Positions 27,596 through 35,494 of a DNA stretch of 64,000 nucleotides are shown one piece after another. The position numbers and the translations under genes are program-made. Origin of the DNA: Deltaproteobacteria bacterium (GTDB lineage Bacteria > Myxococcota_A > Polyangia > Polyangiales > JADJMO01). The DNA is taken from contig JACPFM010000002.1 in NCBI GenBank assembly GCA_016182965.1, positions 62,001 through 126,000 on the forward strand. Reading direction: 5' to 3'. Each line of letters begins with the position of its first letter. The stretch's first letter is position 1. The notes beneath the pieces are model-generated. The model searched no databases. It had not been told where the DNA came from and saw only the letters and a program-made list of their open reading frames with translations.

Positions 27596-28329
27596 TCACC
27601 GTCGCGGTCTGCGACGCGTCGCGCGCGCGCCGAGCAGCGCCGCGATCGCCAGGAGGAGCGGCGCACCCCCGCGCGACGGCCCCGCGCCGAGCGCGCAGCC
27701 GCCCACGTCGCCCTCGAGCGGCGCGGCCTCGGTCGGATCGCCGCTCACCGTGTCGGACGACTCGCACTCGTCGCCCATGCCGTCACCGTCGGAGTCGGCC
27801 TGATCGGGGTTCGCGATCCGTCGGGGTGTCGGATCTTGACGTAGTTGCCGCAGTAGCCGCCGCAGCTGTTGCCCGCCCACCCGAAGTCGCCGCACGCGTT
27901 CACCACGGCGACGACCTTGCCGTCGGCCGCGGCGAGTACAAGGTCGAGGAGAACGAGGCCGAGCTTGATCGGGAAGTCCGTGCCGCTGTGCGTGTCGTAG
28001 CAGGCGCCCTTGCACGCATAGTCGGTGCAGCCGCCGGCGCCGCCGTTGTTGTCGAACCCGTAGTTGCGCGCGGTCGCCGAGGTGAACGGCCTCCGGAGCT
28101 TCACGGCCGCCGCGGGCGCGGAGACGAGCAACACGGGCAGGGCGAGCAGCGCGACCCGCGCGAGCTTCCCGGCGAGTTCGGCGAGCGGGGGTTCATGGGC
28201 GCCGCACTGCTCAGCAACGGTCGTGCCGCGACGCTCGAGGCCGCGGGGCCGCGCCCGACGCGCGTTCTCCGGGCGCGATCCGAAAAAATCGGTGGGCGCC
28301 GCGCGCCGCGCGCACCGCCCGGGAGACAT
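27596..28329 (-). pseudogene. Broken M23-like peptidase with MYXO-CTERM anchor
   Basis: The 5' segment has a hydrophobic leader (VALLALPVLLVSAPAAA, about 28155) and an M23-like stretch with THSGTD and FGWAGNSCGGYCGNYVKIRHPDG. The frame then changes near 27815 and reads ANPDQADSDGDGMGDECE, a type-3 thrombospondin-like linker, then GGCALGAGP, a hydrophobic helix and RRRPRR, a MYXO-CTERM-like anchor. The HxH half of the M23 active site is absent, so a deletion as well as a frameshift has occurred. No good start codon is visible; the 5' limit given is approximate. Originally a surface-anchored murein hydrolase or M23 adaptor. Confidence 0.65.
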
Positions 28330-28377
28330 GCGTCACGGCCGCGTGACGCCGCTCGGCGCTATCGTTCGGTGACGGCC

Positions 28378-29730
28378 ATGACCGACGCGCAGCAGCTCGA
28401 ATCCATGCGGCACCTCGGGTGGGCCGCCGTGAGCGCCGCGTTCGGGTCGCTCGGCCGCTTCTGCATGGCGCTCGACGGCGACTTCCGCGTGCTGCACACC
28501 TCCGAACGGCTCGATCAGCTGCTCGGCCACGGCGCGCGCGAGAGCATCACCGGCAAGCCGATCGCCGCGCTGCTCGGCAACGAGCTGTTCGGGCGCGACG
28601 GCGCGCTCCGGCAGAAGGTGGCCGCCGGCAGGAAGTGCGAGGGGTGGCGCGCCACCCTGCGGCTCGAGCCGGAGGGGTCGCGGCTCGTCAGCGTCACCGC
28701 GGCGCGCCTGATCCACGACGCGTACGGCGTGTGCGATCGCGAGGCCCACTACATCGTGGTCATCCGGCCCGCCGAGGAGGATCCGGCCGCCGCCGCGGGG
28801 CCGACCGCGCTCGGCGGCATGATCGCCCGCTCCTCGCCGATGCTCCGCATCGCGCGGCTGATCGAGCAGCTGCAGCAGGCCGACACGACGGTCCTGCTCA
28901 CCGGCGAGAGCGGGACCGGCAAGGAGGTCGTCGCCCGCGCGATCCACCAGCACTCCACGCGCCGCGACGGCCCGTTCGTCGCCGTCAACTGCGGCGCCTT
29001 GCCCGGCGAGCTGCTGGAGAGCGAGCTCTTCGGCCACGCGCGCGGCGCCTTCACCGGCTCCGTACGCGATCGCGTCGGCCGCTTCGAGCTCGCGTCCAAG
29101 GGCACGCTGTTCCTCGACGAGATCGGCGACATGCCGCTGCCGCTGCAGGTGAAGCTCTTGCGCGTGCTGCAGGAGCACACGTTCGAGCGCATCGGCGAGA
29201 ACGTGAGCCGCAAGTCGAACGCGCGCATCGTCGCGGCGACCAACGTCGATCTCGCGCGCGCCGTCGCGGTGGGGAGCTTCCGCGAGGATCTCTTCTATCG
29301 CCTGCGCGTCGTGCCGATCGAGATCCCGCCGCTGCGCAATCGGCGGGCGGACATCGAGCCGCTGACCGAGTACCTCCTCGCGCGCGTCGGCGCGCGCGGC
29401 GGTCGCGCGCTCCGCCTGTCACCCGACGCGGCGCGCGTGCTCTTGTCGTACGAGTGGCCGGGCAACGTGCGCGAGCTCGAGAACGCGCTCGAGTTCGCCG
29501 TCGCGGTGTGCGAGGGGCAGACGATCCACCCGGAGGACCTGCCGAAGGAGCTCACCGAGCGCGGCGCACCCCACGAAGACCCGACCGGCGCGGCCGCGGA
29601 GCTGGAACGAAAGAAGCTCCGGCGCGTGCTCGAGAAGCACCACTGGCGGCGCGACGAGGCCGCCGTGGAGCTCGGCATGAGCCGCACCACGCTGTGGCGG
29701 AAGATGCGGGAGCTCGGCGTCCGGCGCTGA
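28378..29730 (+). CDS. Sigma-54-dependent activator with N-terminal PAS
   Basis: 450 aa. A PAS-like sensor domain at about 20-130 (GRFCMALDGDFRVLHTSERLDQLLG) replaces a receiver domain. The AAA+ domain has Walker A GESGTGK at 176-182, the sigma-54-contacting loop GAFTGS at 223-228 and Walker B GTLFLDEIGD. A Fis-type HTH fills about 405-448 (EAAVELGMSRTTLWRKMRELG). It thus activates RpoN promoters in response to a signal bound or felt by the PAS domain, perhaps redox. The ATG at 28378 follows a poor leader, with TATCGT 12 nt before it. It ends 90 bp before the sulfur operon, whose promoter region has a sigma-54-like site, so that operon is the likely target. Confidence 0.93.
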   Translation: MTDAQQLESMRHLGWAAVSAAFGSLGRFCMALDGDFRVLHTSERLDQLLGHGARESITGKPIAALLGNELFGRDGALRQKVAAGRKCEGWRATLRLEPEGSRLVSVTAARLIHDAYGVCDREAHYIVVIRPAEEDPAAAAGPTALGGMIARSSPMLRIARLIEQLQQADTTVLLTGESGTGKEVVARAIHQHSTRRDGPFVAVNCGALPGELLESELFGHARGAFTGSVRDRVGRFELASKGTLFLDEIGDMPLPLQVKLLRVLQEHTFERIGENVSRKSNARIVAATNVDLARAVAVGSFREDLFYRLRVVPIEIPPLRNRRADIEPLTEYLLARVGARGGRALRLSPDAARVLLSYEWPGNVRELENALEFAVAVCEGQTIHPEDLPKELTERGAPHEDPTGAAAELERKKLRRVLEKHHWRRDEAAVELGMSRTTLWRKMRELGVRR

Positions 29731-29735
29731 TCGTC

Positions 29736-29756
29736 GTTTCGACGTTTTGTTGAAAC
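29736..29756. promoter_or_regulatory. Dyad GTTTCGAC-N5-GTTGAAAC
   Basis: Inverted repeat with one mismatch per 8-bp arm, just upstream of the putative sigma-54 site. Candidate binding site for the activator, or a transcription-end hairpin of the preceding gene. Confidence 0.5.
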
Positions 29757-29766
29757 ATCGGGCGTT

Positions 29767-29780
29767 GGAACACCGGTAGC
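29767..29780 (+). promoter_or_regulatory. Sigma-54-like -24/-12 promoter
   Basis: TGG at -24 and GC at -12 with ten bases between (GG 29767-29768, GC 29779-29780), the spacing of RpoN promoters. The -12 reads TAGC instead of TTGC. Predicted start near 29792, before the SQR-like gene. Confidence 0.55.
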
Positions 29781-29819
29781 CCCTGTGATTTCGGTCGCTT
29801 CCGCGCGTTCGGCCGGGGC

Positions 29820-31106
29820 ATGACCTCTGCAGTCCCCCTCCGCGTGCCCGCAACGGCGGCGCACATGGAGGTGACCTTGAAACGCATCGTGATCCTCGGA
29901 GCGGGGACGGCCGGAACGACCATGGCCAACAAGCTCGTGCAGCATCTGCCCGAGAACGAGTGGCAGATCACCGTCGTCGATCGCGACGACGTGCACGTCT
30001 ACCAGCCGGGGCTCTTGTTCATCCCGTTCGGCGGGTATCGCGAGAGCCAGATCCTGCGATCGCGCCGGGTGCTCTTCGATCCGCGCGTCGACGTGCGGCT
30101 CGAAGGCATCGCGCGCGTCGAGCCCGAGAAGAACCAGGTCGTCCTCGGTGACCACCACAAGCTGCACTACGACGTGCTCGTCGTCGCGACGGGGAGCCGC
30201 ATCCTGCCCGAGCAGACCCCCGGGCTGACCTGCGAGGGCTGGCGCAAGACGGCGTTCGACTTCTACACGGTCGAAGGGGCCAAGGCGCTCGGCGCCACGC
30301 TCGATGGCTTCAAGGGTGGCCGCTTCGTCCTCAACGTCGTCGAGATGCCGATCAAGTGCCCGGTCGCGCCGCTCGAGATGCTCTTCCTCGCCGACGCGTA
30401 CTTCACGCAGCGAGGCATTCGCGACAAGGTCGAGCTCGCCTACGCGACGCCGCTCAGCGCCGCGTTCACCAAGCCGATCGCCGCCTCGCGCCTCGGCGAC
30501 ATGCTCCAGAGGCGCGGCATCGAGGTCATCCCCGACTTCAACGCCTCGGAGGTCGTCGGCGAGAAGCGGCTCCTCAAGGCGTTCGACGGGCGCGAGGTGC
30601 CCTACGACCTGCTGGTCTCCATCCCGCTGCACTCCGGCGCGGAGGTCATCGCCAGCTCCGGGATGGCCGACGCCGGCGGGTGGTTCCCCACCCACAAGCA
30701 CACGCTGCAGAGCAAGGCGCACCGGAACGTGTTCGCGCTCGGCGACGCGACGGATCTGCCCTCGTCGAAGGCCGGCGCGGTCGCGCACTTCCAGGCCGAC
30801 GTGCTGCTCGAGAACATCCTCCGCTTCGTCGCCGGTCGGGAGCTCGAGCCCGCGTTCGACGGCCACGCGAACTGCTTCATCGAGACCGGTCACGGCAAGG
30901 CGATGCTGATCGACTTCAACTACGAGACCGAGCCGCTGCCCGGCCGCTTCCCGCTGCCCGGCGTCGGTCCCTTCACGCTGCTCGAAGAGAGCGCGGCCAA
31001 CCACTGGGGCAAGCTGGCCTTCAAGTGGGTGTACTGGAACCAGCTCCTGCGCGGCAAGGAGCTGCCCCTCGATCACCGCATGTCGATGGCGGGGAAGTGG
31101 AGCTGA
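29820..31106 (+). CDS. SQR-like FAD-dependent oxidoreductase
   Basis: 428 aa from the ATG at 29820 (a start at 29865 or the TTG at 29877 is also possible; GGAGGTG lies before the latter). FAD motif RIVILGAGTAGTTMA at 22-36. Three Cys, C138, C180 (MPIKCPVAP) and C352 (HANCFIETG), match the redox/substrate Cys of sulfide:quinone oxidoreductases. There are no membrane helices; SQRs bind the membrane peripherally. The family oxidises sulfide to polysulfide and passes electrons to quinone. Together with the DsrE- and TusE-type proteins downstream it probably feeds sulfane sulfur into a protein-bound relay. Flavocytochrome c or type-II NADH dehydrogenase are less likely given the Cys. Confidence 0.9.
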   Translation: MTSAVPLRVPATAAHMEVTLKRIVILGAGTAGTTMANKLVQHLPENEWQITVVDRDDVHVYQPGLLFIPFGGYRESQILRSRRVLFDPRVDVRLEGIARVEPEKNQVVLGDHHKLHYDVLVVATGSRILPEQTPGLTCEGWRKTAFDFYTVEGAKALGATLDGFKGGRFVLNVVEMPIKCPVAPLEMLFLADAYFTQRGIRDKVELAYATPLSAAFTKPIAASRLGDMLQRRGIEVIPDFNASEVVGEKRLLKAFDGREVPYDLLVSIPLHSGAEVIASSGMADAGGWFPTHKHTLQSKAHRNVFALGDATDLPSSKAGAVAHFQADVLLENILRFVAGRELEPAFDGHANCFIETGHGKAMLIDFNYETEPLPGRFPLPGVGPFTLLEESAANHWGKLAFKWVYWNQLLRGKELPLDHRMSMAGKWS

Positions 31107-31108
31107 GC

Positions 31109-32038
31109 ATGGCAACGGCGATGGATCTGGGCACCGCGAACGCGATTCTGACGAAGCTCGACCTCCTCTCCGTGGAGATCGCGCGCATCGGCGAGCGACA
31201 GCGGCAGACCGAGGAGCTGATCGAGGAGTTCACGCCCATCCTCAAGGAGGTGATGGCGACGGCGACCGATCGCCTCGATCACTTCGAGAAGAAGGGCTAC
31301 TTCGCCTTCGGCAAGGAGGCGCTGGGGCTCGTCGATCGCGTCGTCGAGGGCTTCTCGCCCGACGACGTCCGGCAGCTCGGCGACGCGGTGGTCTCCATCC
31401 TCGACACCGTGCGCGCGCTCACGCAGCCCGACGTGCTCGCCATCGCCGGCGAGGTCTCGCAGGTGCTGGTGCGCGCCGACGAAGCGAAGCCGATCGGGAT
31501 CGTCGGCATGATGCGCGCGACCCGCAACGACGACGTGCAGCGCGGCATGGCGGTGATGATGGAGCTGCTCAAGCACGTCGGGCGCGCCGCGTCGGCCGCG
31601 TCGAAGAGCAAGAAGCCGCGCGCGGTGGTTCGGCAATCGGCGCGGCTCGCGCTGCCCGCAGCGCCGACGAAGGTCGACAGGTCGGCGCCGAAGCGCGCCG
31701 CGGTCTGCACCCCGCGGAACGAGCCGGTGGTCGCCGCGACCGTGATCGACGGCGTCGCCTTCACCGCCGACGGTCACGTCGTCGATCCGAACGCGTGGAC
31801 CCGCGAGCTCGGCGAGAAGATCGCCAAGACGCAGGGTCTGCCGCTCGGCGAGGTGCAGTGGAAGATCATCGAGTTCGCGCGCAAGGAGTTCCTCGAGACC
31901 AAGGCGTCGCCGAACATCCGCCGCATCACCCAGGCGGTCGGGCTCTCCACCAAGGAGATCTACCTCCTCTTCCCCAAGGCCCCCGCGCGCACGGTCGCCA
32001 AGATCGCCGGCATCCCCAAGCCGGCCGGCTGCCTGTGA
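31109..32038 (+). CDS. DUF1641-TusE/DsrC fusion
   Basis: 309 aa. The N-terminal half (about 1-165) is helical and has the DUF1641 core (GLVDRVVEGFSPDDVRQLGDAV); DUF1641 proteins are commonly encoded beside SQR and formate-dehydrogenase-like genes. A Lys/Arg/Pro linker at about 165-205 is followed by a TusE/DsrC domain (about 208-309; DPNAWTRELGEKIAKTQGL, IRRITQAVGLSTKEIYLLFP). It ends GIPKPAGC308L, with the penultimate Cys of the family, while the second Cys of true DsrC, eleven residues earlier, is Ala. It is thus a one-Cys TusE-like sulfur carrier tied to DUF1641. The ATG is two bases after the SQR stop. Confidence 0.9.
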   Translation: MATAMDLGTANAILTKLDLLSVEIARIGERQRQTEELIEEFTPILKEVMATATDRLDHFEKKGYFAFGKEALGLVDRVVEGFSPDDVRQLGDAVVSILDTVRALTQPDVLAIAGEVSQVLVRADEAKPIGIVGMMRATRNDDVQRGMAVMMELLKHVGRAASAASKSKKPRAVVRQSARLALPAAPTKVDRSAPKRAAVCTPRNEPVVAATVIDGVAFTADGHVVDPNAWTRELGEKIAKTQGLPLGEVQWKIIEFARKEFLETKASPNIRRITQAVGLSTKEIYLLFPKAPARTVAKIAGIPKPAGCL

Positions 32039-32072
32039 GCCCATTCCCCTGACCGAGCCGGAGACGAAATCC

Positions 32073-32549
32073 ATGGACGCCATCGCACCCACCCAACGCA
32101 AGGTCGCGCTCATCTGCTCGCACGGCGGGCTCGACGAGGTCTACCCCTCGCTCATCCTCGCCAACGCCGCCCGGCAGTCCGACATCGAGGCGATGATCTT
32201 CTTCACCTTCTGGGGCCTCGACGCGATCACCGAGAACAAGATCGACGCCCTGCACGTCAACCTCGCCGGCAACGCGTCGAACACGATGCCGACCGTGATC
32301 GCCGGGCTGCCCGGCATGGAGTCGCTCGCCGCCTCGATGATGGGCAAGCAGATGCGCGAGCTCGACATCCCCGGGGTCCGCGAGATGATGGGCATCCTCG
32401 ACGAGTCCGGCGTCGAGCTCTACGCCTGCGAGCTCGCGATGAAGATGTTCAAGCGGGAGAAGAAGGACCTCATCCCGCAGGTCAAGGACGTCATCACCGC
32501 CGGCGACTTCTACGACCTGAGCGTCGGCGCGCAGATCATCTTCACATGA
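32073..32549 (+). CDS. DsrE/DrsH-like sulfur carrier
   Basis: 158 aa. The DsrE fold is visible as KVALICSHGGLDEVYPSLILANAA, AMIFFTFWGLDAIT and a C-terminal IPQVKDVITAGDFYDLS. The two Cys are C15 and C119; C119 in ELYACELAMKMF is at the position of the persulfide Cys of DsrE2-type proteins. It probably accepts sulfane sulfur and passes it to the TusE-type domain. Its stop overlaps the next gene by four bases (ATGA). Confidence 0.9.
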   Translation: MDAIAPTQRKVALICSHGGLDEVYPSLILANAARQSDIEAMIFFTFWGLDAITENKIDALHVNLAGNASNTMPTVIAGLPGMESLAASMMGKQMRELDIPGVREMMGILDESGVELYACELAMKMFKREKKDLIPQVKDVITAGDFYDLSVGAQIIFT

Positions 32550-32815
32550 CCCGCGAGTGGACCCCCGAGCGCGCCGACGCGGTGGCCGGGAGGCTGGGCC
32601 TGCGGCTCGGTCCCGATCACTGGCGGGTCATCGCCGGCGCGCGCGAGCTGTCCGTCGCGGCGGGAGGTCCCCTCGACCTGCAACACCTCGCGGCGCACGT
32701 CGCGATGTCGACGCAGGCGCTGTTCGCGCTGTTCCCCGCGCCGGTGCCGGAGACGCTCGCCGCGATCTCCGGCGTCGGGCTCGGCGCCTCGGTCTCGCGT
32801 CGGCGCGTCACCTGA
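32546..32815 (+). CDS. Cys-less DsrC/TusE homologue
   Basis: 89 aa. Aligns with the TusE/DsrC core: EWTPERADAVAGRLGLRLGPDHWRVIAGAREL, then LDLQHLAAHVAMSTQALFALFP. The C-terminal arm is shortened (SGVGLGASVSRRRVT) and the protein has no Cys at all, so it cannot carry sulfur. Cys-free DsrC homologues have been proposed to have regulatory roles; this could instead be a decaying duplicate, but the intact frame and the ATGA coupling to the DsrE gene argue for function. Last gene of the operon. Confidence 0.8.
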   Translation: MTREWTPERADAVAGRLGLRLGPDHWRVIAGARELSVAAGGPLDLQHLAAHVAMSTQALFALFPAPVPETLAAISGVGLGASVSRRRVT

Positions 32816-32838
32816 CGGTACGAACGGCCGCGTTCACT

Positions 32839-32947
32839 TCCTTAACCCAGTTAGGAAACTTAACCGCGGGTCGTTCAGGTTCCGAACGCGACCGTAGCGA
32901 TCCAGAGGTCGAACGAAGCTCGCATATCCGGTTTTTCTCGGAGAAAA
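32839..32947. promoter_or_regulatory. AT-rich control region of the secreted hydrolase gene
   Basis: Contains TTCCTTAAC-CCA-GTTAGGAA (32839-32856), a CTTAACC direct repeat (32841, 32859) and the 15-bp palindrome TTTTCTCGGAGAAAA (32933-32947). These are rare AT-rich elements in this genome. I see no clean -35/-10. Probably regulator sites for the gene at 33000. Confidence 0.45.
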
Positions 32948-32999
32948 CGCGTGGTGAGGGCGGATAGGCACGTCGGCTGCAGTGGGGCGTGCAACCCCC

Positions 33000-33899
33000 A
33001 TGAAGCGCGTCCTCGCAGCTGCCCTCTCCACCCTCGCCGCCGCCAGCGTCTTCGCGTTCGCCCCCGAGGCGGGTGCGACCAACTACTCGCTGTGGATCCA
33101 CGGCCGCAACACCAGCGGCCTCGGGGCCCAGGGCAACTACGCAGACTTCGCGTACTGGGGGCCGTCGTCGTACTCGGCCGGCGTCAACAAGAAGTCGGTC
33201 AACTGGGGCGGCGTCGACCGGATCAGCCCCAGCAACTATCGCGTTCGCGACGCGCTGGACTGCTTCTGCACGGGCTCGAACTGGTGCTACATCGCCGCGC
33301 ACAGCGCCGGTGACGCGCAGATCGGCTACACGCTGGCGATGTACGGCGGCAGCTCGCGTTACAAGAAGAACGCGGTCGCGAACAGCAGCGGCGTGTGCGG
33401 CAACGTCGACGGCACGACTCAGGTCGGGTGGAACATCAAGTGGATCGACGTCGCCGCCGGCGCCGGCGGCGGCAGCGAGCTCGCCGATGCCGGCGAGTGG
33501 TTCGTCTCCGACAACCTCACCGCCGATCTCGTCACCACCACCACGCGCGCGCTCTACAACCACAACACGACGCGCTCGAAGTGGTTGTACAGGTTCGCCG
33601 GCGCGAGCGGAACGCTGTACTCGGGCCTCCTCCCCGGCCAGGACGACGAGGTGGTGTCGTACCACGCGGCCGGCGGCGTCTCGGGGACGAGCGGCGGATC
33701 GTTCTGCAACCCCGGTGACTGGTTCTGCGACGGCGACCTCTACACGGGGTCGAACGGCACGAGCAGCGGCCGCCCGCTGTGGAGCTACCAGACCGTCGAC
33801 TTCCGTGACGACGGCGAGTCGTACAACCACTACACCAACGGCAGCTGGGGCGGCATCGTCGGCAAGGTCCGCGCCGACATGGTGACGTACGCGTACTGA
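33000..33899 (+). CDS. Secreted alpha/beta-hydrolase-like protein
   Basis: 299 aa. Signal peptide MKRVLAAALSTLAAASVFAF with cleavage near AGA. The mature protein begins NYSLWIHGRN (oxyanion-hole HG type) and has AAHS102AGD, a lipase/esterase-type nucleophile elbow (AHSAG instead of GxSxG). Cys pairs at DCFC, WCY, GVCG and FCN...FCD suggest disulfides. Catalytic Asp and His are not certain, though DDGESYNHYTNGSWGG near the end is a candidate His region. It is probably an exported esterase or lipase; the substrate is not known. Monocistronic behind a palindrome-rich upstream region. Confidence 0.75.
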   Translation: MKRVLAAALSTLAAASVFAFAPEAGATNYSLWIHGRNTSGLGAQGNYADFAYWGPSSYSAGVNKKSVNWGGVDRISPSNYRVRDALDCFCTGSNWCYIAAHSAGDAQIGYTLAMYGGSSRYKKNAVANSSGVCGNVDGTTQVGWNIKWIDVAAGAGGGSELADAGEWFVSDNLTADLVTTTTRALYNHNTTRSKWLYRFAGASGTLYSGLLPGQDDEVVSYHAAGGVSGTSGGSFCNPGDWFCDGDLYTGSNGTSSGRPLWSYQTVDFRDDGESYNHYTNGSWGGIVGKVRADMVTYAY

Positions 33900-33920
33900 G
33901 CTGGTCAGATCCCGAGCGGG

Positions 33921-35174
33921 ATGGCGGAGCAAGTCGGCGCGCGACGCACGATCTGGATCGGCGTCGCGGCGTTGGCGATCGTAGCGCTCGTCCTCCTGCT
34001 CTGGCCCGGTCGCGAGCCCTCGAAGCCGACGAGCCCCGTCGTGGGGAGCGCCTCGACCTCGGGGGCTCCTGCCGTTGCGACGGCGGACAAGGTCGTCGCG
34101 CCGACCCCGTTCACCGCCGCGCCGGATGGCAGCGCCCCCGAGCCGCCGAAGACGATCTGGCAGCTACGGCTGAATCGCGCGCAGCAGACGCTCGACAAGT
34201 ACCTCGAGTCGACGCGCTACCCGCCGCACTCCCGTCCGATCTCCGAGATGCCCGATCTGCAGACCACCGAGCGTCGCGTCGAGAAGCAGCTCGGGTTCCG
34301 CAAGAAGAACGGCACCAAGCGCGGCGATCTGCGCCTGAACCTCACCCAGTCGAGCCAGCGGATCATCGCCGACGAGACGCTCCGCATGACGATCGCGTGC
34401 GTCTCGGGCAAGGGCATCGAGCCGAGCACGGTGCTCTCCGCGCGTTCGGAGGAGCTCCCGTCGCGAGGGCAGACCCAGACGCCGATCGCCTTCGTCGACG
34501 ACGGCTCGCACGGTGACGAGAAGGCCGGCGACCAGGTGTGGACGGCGCTGTTCCAGCCGGCGACCAGCGCGCAGTTCAACGGCTACAACGGCGACGTGCA
34601 GGTGCCGGTCGAGATCCGCTGCAGCGGCGACGAGGCGCTCACCTACTTCAACTTCTTCTACACCGCGAACGTCCCGGCGCGGTTCACCGGCAAGGTCCGC
34701 GAGGCCGTGGAGAAGGGATCGCTCGCGCTCTACCTCGAGCTCGAAGTGAAGAAGGCCGGCTGGTACAAGCTCGATCTGCGCGTCGACGACGCGAACGACA
34801 CGAGGCTCGCGTTCACGAGCTTCGACGCCGAGCTCCCGGTCGGGCTGCACGAGGCGAGGTTCGTGCTGTTCGGAAAGCTGATCGTCGACTACGCGGCGCA
34901 GCCGCCGTTCAAGCTCCGGGATCTCGACGGCTACCGGTTCGTCGCCGACACGAGCCCCGATCGCGAGTACCTGAAGCCGACGGCCGGCCCGATCTACACG
35001 ACGAAGACGTACCCCGCCGGGACCTTCTCCGACGCCGAGTGGACGAGCGAGGAGAAGGACCGGAACGTCGCCGAGTTCACCAAGGACGTGAAGGAGGCGA
35101 AGGAGAAGGTTGCCGACGAGCAGAGCGGCAAGATCCCGAAGGAGTACCCGCCGAGCAGCGCCCCGCCGAAGTGA
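33921..35174 (+). CDS. Choice-of-anchor X domain protein, membrane-anchored
   Basis: 417 aa. One N-terminal helix (IWIGVAALAIVALVLLLW) then a Ser/Thr/Pro linker and a long periplasmic part. Residues of about 145-325 have the pattern of choice-of-anchor X proteins (AFVDDGSHGDEKAGDQVWTALF, then YNGDVQVPVEI, VRVDDAND-like and LPVGLHEARFVLFGKL). The C-terminal tail is Lys/Glu-rich helical. Such proteins are typical of myxobacteria and poorly understood. The gene overlaps the start of the frameshifted methyltransferase (GTGA). Confidence 0.8.
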   Translation: MAEQVGARRTIWIGVAALAIVALVLLLWPGREPSKPTSPVVGSASTSGAPAVATADKVVAPTPFTAAPDGSAPEPPKTIWQLRLNRAQQTLDKYLESTRYPPHSRPISEMPDLQTTERRVEKQLGFRKKNGTKRGDLRLNLTQSSQRIIADETLRMTIACVSGKGIEPSTVLSARSEELPSRGQTQTPIAFVDDGSHGDEKAGDQVWTALFQPATSAQFNGYNGDVQVPVEIRCSGDEALTYFNFFYTANVPARFTGKVREAVEKGSLALYLELEVKKAGWYKLDLRVDDANDTRLAFTSFDAELPVGLHEARFVLFGKLIVDYAAQPPFKLRDLDGYRFVADTSPDREYLKPTAGPIYTTKTYPAGTFSDAEWTSEEKDRNVAEFTKDVKEAKEKVADEQSGKIPKEYPPSSAPPK

Positions 35175-35494
35175 GCGCCGCACGGCAGGTGCGCGTGCTC
35201 GACGTGGGCGCCGGGACGGCAACTGGCTCGAGGCGCACGCGTGCGCGCTCGGCGGGCGCGCGGAGCTGGTGGGCGTCGACCCGTCGGAGGCGATGCTCGC
35301 GCGCGCGCGCGGCAAGCTCACGTGCGTGCCGCTCGTGGTCGCGAGCGCCGAGGCGCTGCCGTTCGCGGACGGCGCCTTCGATTTCGTGGTCTCGCGCTTC
35401 GCGTTCCATCATTTCGGCGACAAGCCACGCGCGCTCGACGAGCTCACCCGGGTCGTCGCGCCCGGCGGCGCGCTCGCGCTCGCGAACTTCGAAC
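35171..35494 (+). pseudogene. Frameshifted, truncated class I methyltransferase
   Basis: GTG at 35171 starts VSAARQVRVLDVGAGT, the AdoMet-binding motif I. One C is missing near 35217; after it a different frame reads NWLEAHACALGGRAELVGVDPSEAML, ASAEALPFADGAFDFVVSRFAFHHF and VVAPGGALALANFER, all Methyltransf_11 motifs. The frame then runs directly into the TCGAAGGT repeat at 35495, so the C-terminal third is lost. The single-base change could be a sequencing error; the truncation by the repeat could not. Confidence 0.7.

Noticed and set aside
27596-28329. Intact M23 metallopeptidase
   Set aside because: The HxH half is absent and the frame changes.
29820-31106. Type-II NADH dehydrogenase
   Set aside because: Three SQR-type Cys and sulfur-relay neighbours fit SQR better.
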